Under the pieces are notes generated by a model that made no database searches, was not told where the DNA came from, and saw only the letters and a program-made list of their open reading frames with translations. Of a stretch of DNA of 64,000 nt, positions 50,601 through 58,859 are shown one piece after another; the first letter of the stretch is position 1; each line of letters starts with the position of its first letter. The position numbers were made by a program, and so were the translations under genes. The stretch is from Sulfidibacter corallicola (GTDB taxonomy: Bacteria; Acidobacteriota; Holophagae; Acanthopleuribacterales; Acanthopleuribacteraceae), in NCBI RefSeq assembly GCF_017498545.1, contig NZ_CP071793.1, forward strand, positions 8,054,256 to 8,118,255. The letters are read 5' to 3'.

Positions 50601-53600
50601 CGTGGTCGCCGCCGGCAAGGGCGAGGACGCGGCCATCGTCACCGAACGCGGCGCGACGCACGCCGTAATGCGCCGGCGAGGTCCACATCAGGCGCGCCGC
50701 ATCGACCATGGCGGGATGGCTCAAGCGGCCGACGGCGGAGGGGAGGTTCGTCCCAGCGGGCACCTCCATCGAGAGTGCGGCCAGGGTGTAGAGCCAGGAT
50801 TCGGTGGGGTTTTGCTGATCCAAGGCGGCCTGCGATTTCTGGTCGTACATGTGGGCCAGGCTCAGGTTGCTCTCGAGGCGCTCCCGTTCGGCGACTTGCT
50901 GTGCCGCTTCGGCCCGCTCCTTTGCGCGACTCGCCTGGAAAAAAGCGTTGAGGGCCAGCGCGGCGAGCAGCAACGCCAGGACGGTGGCCGCGAAGGCCTG
51001 GTTGCGACGTCTTTTCAAACGCGCGGCCGCGGCCTCCTTGGCGCGCGCCTCGCGCGCCGCCAGCTCGACCCCTTCGGCCACGTAGCTTTTTTCCAGCGTG
51101 CCCAAGTGGCGTTCCTCGCGATCGACCAACTCCTTCATCTGTTCCAGCGGGCCGCCCCGCAACAGGAGGTCCTCGCCGCGTCCGCCCTGGTCCCAGAGGT
51201 GTGCGTTCTGGCGCAGCCGATCCAGCAGGCGCGCGGTTTCGCGGTCCTCCGTCATCCAGGCCGCGATCGGCTGCCAGTTGCCGATCAGGGCTTCGTGGGC
51301 CACGTCGACCAGGTCTCGCCCGCGTTCGGTATCGCGATAGGCGGTCAGCAGGCGCGCATCGGTCCAGCGCTGAACCAGGGCCTCGGCATCGTTGGAGGAC
51401 GGACCCACCGCCAGCAGTTCTTCCCGCGTGGCGCGGCGCCGCGTGTCCCTGGTGCCTTCTCCGGGTTGGATCAGGCACAGCACGAACATCTTGCGCAGGG
51501 TGGCGCGGGCGGTCTGGTCCAGGACCGCGTATTCGGCGTCCGCGCGTTTGGTGAGGGCACCCTGAATGCCGCCGATCTCGTCGTAGGCCGCCTGGGTCAT
51601 GGTGCCGTCGCGCTGTCGTTCGTAGAGCTCCAACAGCGCGTGTTCCAAGAGGGGCAGGTCACTGGGGTGTTCGGCCACATCGTCGAGGATCCGATCCAGC
51701 AGGCCTTCTTCCAGGCGGAGGCCCGCCAGGCGGGTCGGCGCGGCGATGGCGCGTGCGTAGTCCTCGCGTTTCATGGGCGGGACCTGTAGCGAACTTTCCA
51801 GAAAATGGGTGTTGAGATCGGGGTAGGCCGCGCATTTCCCCAAAAAATCGGAGCGCATGGTGACCAGGATCTTGACCGCCGCCTCGGGGGCGTCGACCAT
51901 GCGGCACAGCACCTCGATGAAGGCCGCCGTCTTGGCCTGGTTTTTGGCCAGCGAGAAGACCTCCTCGAACTGGTCGATCACCAGCACCAGTCCGCACCAA
52001 GGCCCCGCCGAGACCAGTTCGTGGCCGATGAAGCCGCCGGCCGCGGGGTCCTGTTCGATGCGCTCCTTCAGCGATGCCGCGGCGATGTCCATCCCGGCCT
52101 GGACGAACAGGCGTTGCAGGGCGAAGGTCAGCTCCTCGAGCGGGTTTTGGGTGGGCGTGATCAGCAGAATGGCCTGGTCGCGCCGGCGAAGGACCGGCAG
52201 CACACCGGCCTGCACGATGGACGATTTGCCGCTGCCGGATGGGCCCAACAGGGCGCAGAACCGTTCCTGCGCCATCTTCTGCAACAGGCGTTGGGTGATC
52301 GATTCGCGACCGAAAAAAATGGCCGCATCCTGTTCGCGAAAGACCTGAAGGCCGCGGAAGGGGCACACGCCGGTGGGCTCCGCGGGCGCCTCGGCCTCCA
52401 GGCGGGCTTCCCGAATGGTCGCCCGAAGGCGCTCGATGCCCCCGGCATGGAAACCCTCGGGGAAGGTGAACCAGGTGCGTTCCCGCAAAAAGGAGGGCAG
52501 CCGCGATTGTTTTTCCGGGAACGGCGCGCCTGGCAGCAGGATCGGCACGATGCGCAGGGACTGGGCGCGGAAGGCGAGCGCATCGCGAATCGCGGGCTCG
52601 TGCTTCCAGGGTTGGTCGTCCGTCGAGCCCAGGCAGACCAGGCAGGTGTGCGTTTCGTCCAGTGCGGCCAGCCTCGCGTGCAGCGGGTCGCCATCGGCCG
52701 GGACCCGTTCGCTCTCCTCCCAAACCTCGATCGAGCCCGTCTCGCGCAGCCGATCCACCAGGTCCCGGACCCGCATGCGCTCGGTCGGGTGATACCACAT
52801 CAGCGCGTCGAAGGATCGCTCGGTGGCGGTGGCGCTTTTGGCGGCGTTCGGCAGGATGGCCAACACCCGGTCCAAATCGCGGATCATGGCTTCCGCATCG
52901 GGGTAGCGCTGCTCCGGATCCCATTCCGTCGCCGTGCGCAACACGTAACCCAGCGCTTCCGGCACCGTTTCGTGGGCCGGCTCGGTTTCGGCGGTGTGCG
53001 ACGGGTCCGCTTCGTTTTCATTGTCGGGTTCACTGTCGGGTTCGCGTCGCCGGCCCTCCGACATCAGCCGCGAGATCATGTGCTGCGGCGATCGCCCCAT
53101 GTGCGCTGGCGAGACGCCGCAGAGCAACTGCAGCAACACCAGGCCCAGTGCGTAGATATCGGCGGTTTGGTTGACCGGCCTACCCGCCTGCTGCTCGGGC
53201 GAGGCGTATTCCGGCGTCATGGGCGACAGGCCGCTCTGGCCTTCGAGTTCGTGGGAGAATGCGGCGATACCGAAGTCCAGCAGTTTGGGTTCCGGGTGCG
53301 TGTCGCTCGCGCCCTGGGTGACCATGAGGTTGCCCGGCTTGATGTCGCGGTGGACGATGCCGCTGGCGTGGGCGAATCCCACCGCGGAGAGCACCTTTCG
53401 AAACAGTTGGAGCAGGTCGGTGAGGGATGGCGACCGGGCTTTGCACCAGGCGTCGATGGTCTGGCCCTCGATGAACTCCATGATGAAGTAGGGAAACCCT
53501 TCGGTGACCGTGCCCGCGTCCAGCAACATGGCGATGTGTGGGTGCTTCAGGTCGGCCAGCACCTGGCGTTCGCGGCGGAACCGGGCGACCAGGTCGGGCG

Positions 53601-54015
53601 AGGCCATGCGGGCCTGAATCAGTTTGACCGCCACCGACATCGTCAGCTCGTCGTCGTCGCGGCGGCCCAGATAGACGGCGCCCATGCCGCCCCGGCCCAG
53701 TTCGCGTTCCAACACGTAGGGACCGATGCGGCTTCCCAGGTAGGTATGCTGGGCGACCTGGCCTTCCGTGGTCAACCGCGTCATGGGGGTGCTGGCCTCG
53801 GTGGCGGTAGCAGATCCCGCGCTGGCCGCGAACATGTCGTCCAGCGGATCCGTGTACCCGTCGACATCCATCAGATCCAGGTACTCTTTGACCTCGGCCA
53901 CGATGTCCGAATCATCGCCGACCTGGGCGTGCAGCCAGGCGTTCAGGTTTTCGGGATCCACATTTTCGGCTTCGCGACACAATTCGATAATGCGCCGCTC
54001 GCGTTCCACATCCAT
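47668..54015 (-). CDS. Ser/Thr kinase-TIR-STAND NTPase-WD40 protein
   Basis: A 2115-residue protein. Kinase (about 100-385): GRGGMGAVYLG, Lys in VAVKL, HRDIKPGN, LDFGIA, TPEYASPEQ, all catalytic motifs intact. TIR-like domain (about 395-530): SFDALMWYHPTE start, CLVCLGSTDDQPWKHEPAIRD with the conserved Trp and Glu of the third TIR motif. STAND NTPase (about 540-900): CPFRGLQVFREQD, P-loop LLGPSGSGKSS, Walker B LVLVIDQFEEVF. One membrane segment near 1035 (FAATVLALLLAALALNAFF). Then about 21 WD-type strands (LSIWDV, VDLWNV, IKIWDR and so on), enough for three seven-bladed propellers. The ATG at 54015 is chosen over 54039 because GGAGGATGAGCCC precedes it. The ECF sigma gene lies 123 bp upstream on the same strand. 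Likely a signal-sensing conflict or regulatory switch; the output is unknown. Confidence 0.93.
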   Translation of the reverse strand: MDVERERRIIELCREAENVDPENLNAWLHAQVGDDSDIVAEVKEYLDLMDVDGYTDPLDDMFAASAGSATATEASTPMTRLTTEGQVAQHTYLGSRIGPYVLERELGRGGMGAVYLGRRDDDELTMSVAVKLIQARMASPDLVARFRRERQVLADLKHPHIAMLLDAGTVTEGFPYFIMEFIEGQTIDAWCKARSPSLTDLLQLFRKVLSAVGFAHASGIVHRDIKPGNLMVTQGASDTHPEPKLLDFGIAAFSHELEGQSGLSPMTPEYASPEQQAGRPVNQTADIYALGLVLLQLLCGVSPAHMGRSPQHMISRLMSEGRRREPDSEPDNENEADPSHTAETEPAHETVPEALGYVLRTATEWDPEQRYPDAEAMIRDLDRVLAILPNAAKSATATERSFDALMWYHPTERMRVRDLVDRLRETGSIEVWEESERVPADGDPLHARLAALDETHTCLVCLGSTDDQPWKHEPAIRDALAFRAQSLRIVPILLPGAPFPEKQSRLPSFLRERTWFTFPEGFHAGGIERLRATIREARLEAEAPAEPTGVCPFRGLQVFREQDAAIFFGRESITQRLLQKMAQERFCALLGPSGSGKSSIVQAGVLPVLRRRDQAILLITPTQNPLEELTFALQRLFVQAGMDIAAASLKERIEQDPAAGGFIGHELVSAGPWCGLVLVIDQFEEVFSLAKNQAKTAAFIEVLCRMVDAPEAAVKILVTMRSDFLGKCAAYPDLNTHFLESSLQVPPMKREDYARAIAAPTRLAGLRLEEGLLDRILDDVAEHPSDLPLLEHALLELYERQRDGTMTQAAYDEIGGIQGALTKRADAEYAVLDQTARATLRKMFVLCLIQPGEGTRDTRRRATREELLAVGPSSNDAEALVQRWTDARLLTAYRDTERGRDLVDVAHEALIGNWQPIAAWMTEDRETARLLDRLRQNAHLWDQGGRGEDLLLRGGPLEQMKELVDREERHLGTLEKSYVAEGVELAAREARAKEAAAARLKRRRNQAFAATVLALLLAALALNAFFQASRAKERAEAAQQVAERERLESNLSLAHMYDQKSQAALDQQNPTESWLYTLAALSMEVPAGTNLPSAVGRLSHPAMVDAARLMWTSPAHYGVRRAAFGDDGRVLALAGGDHDIHLMDLHHGGQAGVLTGHQLPIRALAFRPGKEENTPQLLASAGDDRSLLLWRPTFRSGHSQDPIHNLDHGEPVVDLAWSPDGRFLVSLAESGTLRIWRFDGDHFVPEQPRIVPPRTNGPATALAISEDGSLAAWASAAGSLQIDGIAEPDFKTITSGDHGPISDVCAMNDAWFVSHEDGSLFQWDYSGGKRERLDFHRSGQPATLAPFPDGKRLAIFDTSGGLSIWDVPHRTRLAGGEPLSITAHEMNGDIPSRLKDLDMGFQLAVHPDGTFLSVTGGDWSLWDVAQGRPAAKLAGHAGSNMSSALSKDGRLLAVGTSERQVDLWNVTNGTKLGQLSGHPSEVLNVSFSPDDRFLASGCFDGFIKFWSVDRRALLGTLSFEAGNLNHALISPDGRYLIAGGSRGILQIWSMQAIFEAFQRPGETPTKPTKVPYETLQAHQSDIMKIAFSSDGRYLASSSFHGFTTVWNLRDRTPLLEADDNLGTVYHTALSPNGALMVNAVNEKAFTIWDVAKGERIHRIPYSAQVYLSTFSPDGTMLATVGNDDVIRLWSTSNWRLEMVMAGKISAISNLLFSPDASTLIAVAESGSIQTWDLEQRPIPNALDLPFGQLTDMVFSPDAHWLATVDETQRVTIWSLKERRPHQILPGHGGKTIMQMSFSPDGSLLATASADRTIKIWDRQQGRELFSLEGHADTVEDVTFTPDGRTLASSSADGQIILWDPREGTETGRLPGHDTQIIDIGFSSDGHFLLSWTPYGEVFVWDVAKRALVASYQDVRSGVEGADLSPDDRIVAIGNSDGLVKLWDIGTQKVKTILPGQDENYAWVSFIQQGERLITHSFDGYFRLWNPATRRALAEIKRGTPTFPFFALMPGDKVLATNNPDGSVVFLDLTKLETYQKQSESRQTMNQWLHRSLFYFGYRLDGVGLVPAPHYEMEPIGDFRFAEPPPNQDLTRPKRFDLDLLRRLVPDGLQRPAERE

Positions 54016-54138
54016 GGGCTCATCCTCCAGCGTGGCCATTGATCTGGCCCGCGGATCGCGTCATGTCCAGGGCCGGTGCATCGCGGTTCCGGCATGCGAT
54101 TCGGTCCGCATCCCGTTCGCGACCGGCATGTTCCACCC

Positions 54139-54717
54139 CTAGGCCTCGCTGTCGGCCCCGTCCTGGGTCCTGGCTTTCAACTTCTTGTAAATCCAAGTTT
54201 TGGCGATCTTCAGGTCCTTGTACACCTTGGCTTCGGAAATGTCCAACAACTCGGCGATCTCGGCTTTCTTGAAACCGGCGAAATAGCTCAGACCCAGAAT
54301 CTTGGCGAGATGGGGATGTACCGTCTCCAATTGTTCCAGGACTTCGTTCAGGGCCGCGAAATCCGCTTCCATCGACGGCACGCTGTCCCATTCCTGGAAG
54401 GTCACTTTCCAGACGTCGCCGCCGCGCTTTTGGGCCTTGGCGGCCTGCGCGTAGTTCAAGATCACCTGGCGCATGGCCACGGCCGCGTAGGCCAGCAGGT
54501 TCTGGCGATCGACGAACTGGTACTCGCCCTTGAAGAGTTTCAAATAAGCCTCGTTCACGAGGGCGGTGGGGGAGAGGGTGCCGTTCCTACTGCGGACCTG
54601 GTTTCTCGCGATGCGGTGCAACTCGTTGTAAAGCAGCTCCAGCACCTGATCACGAGCCTGGTCGTCCCCTTGATTGCTCTTTTCCAACAATTGGGTGATG
54701 GGCGTTGCCTTGCTCAA
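54139..54717 (-). CDS. ECF-family sigma factor paired with the kinase (TTG start)
   Basis: A 192-residue sigma-70 family protein of the ECF group common in Acidobacteriota and Planctomycetes. Region 2 has NEAYLKLFKG and AYAAVAMRQVILNYAQ; region 4 has LGLSYFAGFKKAEIAELLDISEAKVYKDL, a helix-turn-helix. The reading frame begins best at a TTG (54717), because AGGAG lies seven bases before it and residues upstream have no sigma features; an ATG start at 54897 would add 60 unrelated residues. No anti-sigma gene is adjacent. The Ser/Thr kinase gene follows directly, like the EcfP/PknT type pairs in which phosphorylation activates the sigma factor (established for Vibrio; inference here). Confidence 0.9.
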   Translation of the reverse strand: MSKATPITQLLEKSNQGDDQARDQVLELLYNELHRIARNQVRSRNGTLSPTALVNEAYLKLFKGEYQFVDRQNLLAYAAVAMRQVILNYAQAAKAQKRGGDVWKVTFQEWDSVPSMEADFAALNEVLEQLETVHPHLAKILGLSYFAGFKKAEIAELLDISEAKVYKDLKIAKTWIYKKLKARTQDGADSEA

Positions 54718-55066
54718 TATCGTGCTCCTGAATCCTTTCAATCGACCTGGTTTGGCGCAACGAACGCGAAATGTGAGGGGGGCATCCCGCTTGATCTCTC
54801 GTCTGGAAAAAAATCGTTTTTCGAAACGACGTACCTCGATGCCGGTCGCGAGGACCGGATCCGGGAAATGGCAATTTCTCCGTCTCTGGATGGTCACTCG
54901 CTACAGATCTTAATAAATAATTTCCCGCCTTTCTAATCGAAATCGCATGGGGGCGCAGTCAAACGTCTCCTGAGTTCGCGATGACGACCACCTGGACCCG
55001 AGCCCATCCGGGATCCGATTTTCCCTTGGGAAAACCGGCGTACCCGAGATGGGCCGATGGTTTTCA
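54718..55066. other. Intergenic region between sigma factor and peroxidase genes
   Basis: About 350 bases. It has an AT-rich patch near 54905-54925 that may be part of the sigma/kinase promoter, and a perfect 16-bp palindrome at 55019-55034 (TTTTCCC/GGGAAAA around TT) downstream of the peroxidase stop. Neither can be assigned with certainty. Confidence 0.45.
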
Positions 55067-56893
55067 TCACGGGCAACCCGACCAGGAAGAGACCGCCTGG
55101 GTGAGGTCGGCACCGTCGACCGCGCCGCTGGCATCGATGTCGCCGGCGCAGGGAACGGGGCAGGGACGGGTGTCGTTGACGATGAACGCCAGGTCCAACA
55201 CGCTGGTGGTGCGGTCGCCGTCGAAATCGGTGCCGCACCAGCTTTCCGAGGCGGCCCGGAATACGCTGAACCGGAAAACAGGAGTGACCGCGACGCCGCC
55301 GTCCGCGCCGTTGTCGCGCACGTACCAGCGGCCGAAGAACTGCCCATCGGCAGGCGAACGCCCCCCGTCGATCTGCAGACTTACCGAACCGTAGCCCTGG
55401 CCGGTGCCGGAACCCTGTAGCGTGATTTCCCGATAGGCGAAGGTGCCGCTGGTGGGAATGTCGGCAGTCACGCCGGGATCCCGATCGTCGATGACGAGCA
55501 CCGCGGAGGCGCCGCCGAGGCCGTCGGTGACGGCGACGGTGAAGCTGTCGTTGCCGGCGATCGGCGGTTCGAGCGCGATGGCGCGTGGTTCCAGGTTCCC
55601 CGAACCGGCGCGGCCGGTTCCTTCGATGACGGGTACCCGGCTGGAGTCGGCGTAGAGGGTGGGCGGATCGAACGGGGCGAGACCGGCTGCCACGCGGGGA
55701 TCGGTCAAGGGTCGCCGCATGAAGGCCACCAGCGCCGCTTTCTGGTTGTCGTCGAGGTTGAGCGGGCGAATCTGATTGGCCAGGTTGTTCGCATCGAAAT
55801 CGCCGCCGCGGTCGTAGAACTCGACCACTTCTTCCAATGAATCGAAGCGACCGTTGTGGAAGTAGGGCGCGCGCAGGGCGATGTTGCGCAGGCTGGCCGT
55901 GCGGAAGGCGCCCAGGTCCTCCGGATCGCCGGTTTCCGCGAAGCGCCCCTCGTCCTCGTCGTTGGGTCGCAACCCGATGTAGTGAAAGCGGTTGTCCGCC
56001 AGAAGCGGGCCGCCGTGACAGGCGTCGCAGTTGGTGGCCACGAAGACGGCCATGCCTTGTCGTTCCAATTCGGTGAGGGGTTCGCCGCCGCTCAGTGCTT
56101 CGTCGAGCGGGGTCTGGTCGGTGAACAGCACGCGCTCGTAGGTGGCGATGGCCATCGCGATGCGGGCCGCCGTGATGTCGCTGCTGCCGAACGCTTCTTG
56201 GAACAGGGCGGGGTAGCCGCGGTCGCCGATCCAGTTGGCCAGGGCGGTCGGCACCGATTCGGCCAGAGCCAGAGGTTGGGATGCGCCGATGCGGGCGACG
56301 ACATCATCCCATTCGCGGTTGACGTGACCCATTTCCGCGTCGCTCAGGGGTGGCCCGAGCACCTGGTTTTCCAGGGCGCCGCCGTTGTTGAGGATCACGG
56401 CGCCGGTGTCGGGGTCCAGGAATTGGCGGCCGGCGCGACCGTCCCAAAACAATTCGGGCGGATAGGCGGCATTGAGGGCCGGCGGCGATTTGCGGCCGGT
56501 GACCTGGGGATCGAGGTTGAAATGCTGGTTCCAGGCGTAGGTGCCGTCGTCGAAGTGAAGCGGGACGCCGGGGGAACCGATGACGTCGTCTTCGTTGCCG
56601 TAAATGCCGTCGACGCCGGGATTGGCGCGGGCCGCGACGGCCGCGAGCGGCCGCGGATCGGAACCGCCGGCCCCTGGCTTGTGGCAGGTACCGCAAGCCG
56701 CGGTACCGGTGGAGGACATTTGTTCATCCCAAAAAAGGGCCTTGCCCAAGAAGGTTTTGGCGGGGGTGATCGGGTTGGCCTGGGGCGCCGGTGGTGGATT
56801 CAGCGGCACCAGGGGGGCACCGCCGCCTGGCTGTGCCAAAAGCAACGAAAAGCTGCCGGTGATAAGAATGCTCCAGAACACACTTCGGACCAT
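55067..56893 (-). CDS. Di-haem cytochrome c peroxidase family protein with dockerin-like tail
   Basis: A 608-residue exported protein: signal peptide (VFWSILITGSFSLLLAQ), then a di-haem peroxidase/MauG-like domain with two CxxCH haem sites (ACGTCHKPGAGG and CDACHGGPLLAD) and the motifs FWDGRAG, FRTASLRNIALRAPYFHNG and VVEFYDRGG. After about residue 400 comes an extra region, ending with two dockerin-like calcium-binding repeats (DFDGDRTTSVLDLAFIVND and GDIDASGAVDGADL). The peroxidase family usually ends near 350 residues, so the tail is an added module. The start at 56893 is preferred over 56953 because GGAG lies upstream and the signal peptide begins there. Expected role: periplasmic or surface redox chemistry. 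Confidence 0.9.
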   Translation of the reverse strand: MVRSVFWSILITGSFSLLLAQPGGGAPLVPLNPPPAPQANPITPAKTFLGKALFWDEQMSSTGTAACGTCHKPGAGGSDPRPLAAVAARANPGVDGIYGNEDDVIGSPGVPLHFDDGTYAWNQHFNLDPQVTGRKSPPALNAAYPPELFWDGRAGRQFLDPDTGAVILNNGGALENQVLGPPLSDAEMGHVNREWDDVVARIGASQPLALAESVPTALANWIGDRGYPALFQEAFGSSDITAARIAMAIATYERVLFTDQTPLDEALSGGEPLTELERQGMAVFVATNCDACHGGPLLADNRFHYIGLRPNDEDEGRFAETGDPEDLGAFRTASLRNIALRAPYFHNGRFDSLEEVVEFYDRGGDFDANNLANQIRPLNLDDNQKAALVAFMRRPLTDPRVAAGLAPFDPPTLYADSSRVPVIEGTGRAGSGNLEPRAIALEPPIAGNDSFTVAVTDGLGGASAVLVIDDRDPGVTADIPTSGTFAYREITLQGSGTGQGYGSVSLQIDGGRSPADGQFFGRWYVRDNGADGGVAVTPVFRFSVFRAASESWCGTDFDGDRTTSVLDLAFIVNDTRPCPVPCAGDIDASGAVDGADLTQAVSSWSGCP

Positions 56894-57100
56894 GATGACG
56901 CTCCGTCTCAAAAAAAATCCGCGCATCGACCATTGCTGCTCGGTATGAAACAAGGCTAGCGACCAAATATGGTGGAAAGATGGAGATGTTTTATCGTCTG
57001 AAAAATGTCAAAAAGAGACGTGATTAAGATCAAACATACCCAAAAAAGATGTAAGATCGACTCTCGGAGCTCGGACGGGTTCCAACGAGGTCACTTGCTC

Positions 57101-57155
57101 GAGAGCGCCGCACAAACGGAGCGGGCGCCCGGCTCGATTTCGGAAAAGAAACAGC
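57101..57155 (+). repeat. Dispersed repeat R2, copy 2
   Basis: GAGAGCGCCGCACAAACGGA, then GCGGGCGCCC and GGCTCGATTTCGGAAAAGAA; a diverged copy of the element at 61113-61168. Confidence 0.65.
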
Positions 57156-57204
57156 GCGAAGCGAACCGATTTGGATAACCCGTACGCGCGTAAAAGACGT
57201 AAAA

Positions 57205-57313
57205 CCTGTAGGTTGAGCACGGCCGGTATGGCACGGCCGGTAAGGCAGGGCCGGTATGGCACGGCCGGTAAGGCAGGGGTGGTAAGCCTGCAAGCCCGAC
57301 CAATCGAAGCGAC
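57205..57313 (+). repeat. REP-like element interrupted by 28-bp tandem repeats
   Basis: Starts CCTGTAGGTTGAGCA and ends CGACCAATCGAAGCGAC, the same head and tail as the intact elements at 63774 and 63923. Instead of the right stem arm it contains two perfect 28-bp copies (57221-57248, 57249-57276) of a unit built from GGCCGGTATGGCAC and GGCCGGTAAGGCAG. Confidence 0.7.
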
Positions 57314-57427
57314 GTCGGCCTCGGCTGATCTTTGGGCTCAAAAGCGAAGCGCGGTCGCTCGGCGTGACCCCGTCACCGGAGCATTTTTTCCCAGAGTTCT
57401 CGACTCAGGAGAGAGTCGTGGTGCCAG

Positions 57428-57450
57428 GTAGGTCCATCCGCCGGATGGAC
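57428..57450 (+). repeat. REP-like palindrome
   Basis: GTAG foot, stem GTCCATCC, loop GCC, stem GGATGGAC. Leader GAGAGTCGTGGTGCCAG resembles that of the copies at 61191 and 61368. Compared with the 61368 copy, one stem pair is changed on both sides (C-G for A-T). Confidence 0.8.
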
Positions 57451-57815
57451 TCGCCGAGGCAGCGTTTCTATGGCCGAGAGAGATAATTAAAACCGCGACC
57501 AAAATTCGATCTGGCCGATCGCCCTATCTTGTTCGTGCAAATTGCATAGTGTAGTTTGCAGAGCTACACGTTCAACCCTAATAGGAACGAACCACCAACT
57601 ACCAAGGCGAAGTTCCACTTGAGTTCATGCCAGTCCCGGTAATAAATATAGAGAGGAAAGAACGGGATGAAAATGGTGGCGGCAGTCATGAGCAACCCAT
57701 CACTAATACGTGAACTTTCGATTATCTTGCCAAAACCTGCGACAAACACTACCACCGCTCATTTGGCGAAAGTGTGGGCTCTCTTGAAGCAACCTACAGC
57801 TTGCGACCCTGCATC

Positions 57816-57994
57816 GGTCTTGCCGTCGTCAAAACTAGATCAGGAACCCAGGAAAAACGAAAGCCAGGATAAGAATCGCAATGGTGTACACGCAAGCGGG
57901 TGTTCTTTCCTGGTTTTCGGCGTTCCTGGCTTCCTGATTTATTTTCATCACAAATGGTCTAGGTCGCTTTTTCAGAAGTCAGGTATGATGTTTC
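57816..57994 (+). repeat. 180-bp dispersed element, copy 2
   Basis: Begins GGTCTTGCCGTCGTCAAA like copy 1 at 42133 and ends CAGGTATGATGTTTC. Internal inverted arms ATCAGGAACCCAGG and CCTGGCTTCCTGAT can pair. No coding frame is inside. Confidence 0.75.
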
Positions 57995-58109
57995 AAAATT
58001 CCTATTGACATCGACTGATCATAAATTTCACGAGCGTCGTTATTTTAGTCGCTCCTGAGAATCGGATATCTCTTGGACCCTCAGATCATTTCATTTTGGG
58101 AGGATTGAC

Positions 58110-58703
58110 ATGGCGATCACACGAGGCTTACTGACCTACGAAGCGGAAGGCATGGAAGGCGGACCCTACCATAGTCGAAAGCTCCACGTTCCTTCCGCGT
58201 CTTCGGGACTTACCATTGGTCGTGGGTATGATATGAAGGAGAAACAGAGTTCCAAAATCGAAGGCGACCTCATCGAAGCGAAGGTTCCCGAACCCATGGC
58301 ACAAACCCTTGCCCGAGCATCGGGTCTGGCGGGGCAAAAGGCCAAAGATTTCATCGTGGGAAATCAATTGGAGGATTTCGAGATCAGCATGGAATCTCAA
58401 GAGATCTTGTTCAATCTCATTTACGACGAGCTATCCAAGGATGTCCAGCGAATTTGCAATAAGCCGGACTGTGTAGCGAAATACGGCCCGGTGGATTGGA
58501 CGAACTTGCACCCCAAGATCAAAGACGTACTCGTGGATCTCAGATTTCGGGGAGATTACACTCCCAAAAGCCGCCTTCTCATTCAGAAAATCGTTTCAGA
58601 TAATCATTTGGAACGATTTACGGCGTCGTTGACGGATCAGGAAGCGTGGCGGCAGGTGCCTCCCGATCGGTTTCAACGGCGAGTCGACTTCCTGAACAAC
58701 TAA
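58110..58703 (+). CDS. Pesticin/T4-lysozyme type muramidase
   Basis: A 197-residue protein. The N-terminal part has YEAEGMEGG (catalytic Glu at 11 or 13) and SSGLTIGRGYDMKEKQ (Thr35, Asp41), the signature of lysozyme-like pesticin C-terminal domains that cut peptidoglycan; such domains are common in phage and contractile-system toxins. Length fits a bare catalytic domain. There is no signal peptide and no holin, immunity gene or phage gene next to it, so how it reaches peptidoglycan is unclear. The start has a strong GGGAGGATTGAC site. Downstream lies a decayed region. Codon use is less GC-rich than in the NRPS genes, consistent with acquisition. Confidence 0.82.
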   Translation: MAITRGLLTYEAEGMEGGPYHSRKLHVPSASSGLTIGRGYDMKEKQSSKIEGDLIEAKVPEPMAQTLARASGLAGQKAKDFIVGNQLEDFEISMESQEILFNLIYDELSKDVQRICNKPDCVAKYGPVDWTNLHPKIKDVLVDLRFRGDYTPKSRLLIQKIVSDNHLERFTASLTDQEAWRQVPPDRFQRRVDFLNN

Positions 58704-58830
58704 CACGGCCGGCAATTGTCATCGCGCCGTGCGGCGTTCATGAACAGGCCGAACCCCTGATTCGGCGGCATGTAGGCACCAGGCGGAAGCGGATTCGGGA
58801 GCGGCCGGTTGGGCGCGGGAGTTGAGCACG
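58703..58830 (-). pseudogene. Fragment of an alpha/beta hydrolase gene
   Basis: Translates to PAPNRPLPNPLPPG...PNQGFGLFMNAAR, matching PAPNQRLPDPLPPG...LDQGFGLFMNAAR in the intact hydrolase at 61497-62342. Only about 40 codons remain; neither the membrane anchor nor the catalytic part is present. It shows that a second copy once existed here. Confidence 0.75.
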
Positions 58831-58859
58831 ACCATTTTGTCGGACACCACGACCAGGAA

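Larger units (their letters stand above)
56894..58109. other. 1.2-kb intergenic region with repeats
   Basis: No gene was recognised. In order it holds an R2 repeat (57101-57155), a disrupted REP-like half-site followed by 28-bp tandem repeats (57205-57313), a complete REP hairpin (57428-57450) and a 179-bp element (57816-57994). The ribosome site GGGAGGATTGAC just before 58110 belongs to the muramidase gene. Confidence 0.7.
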
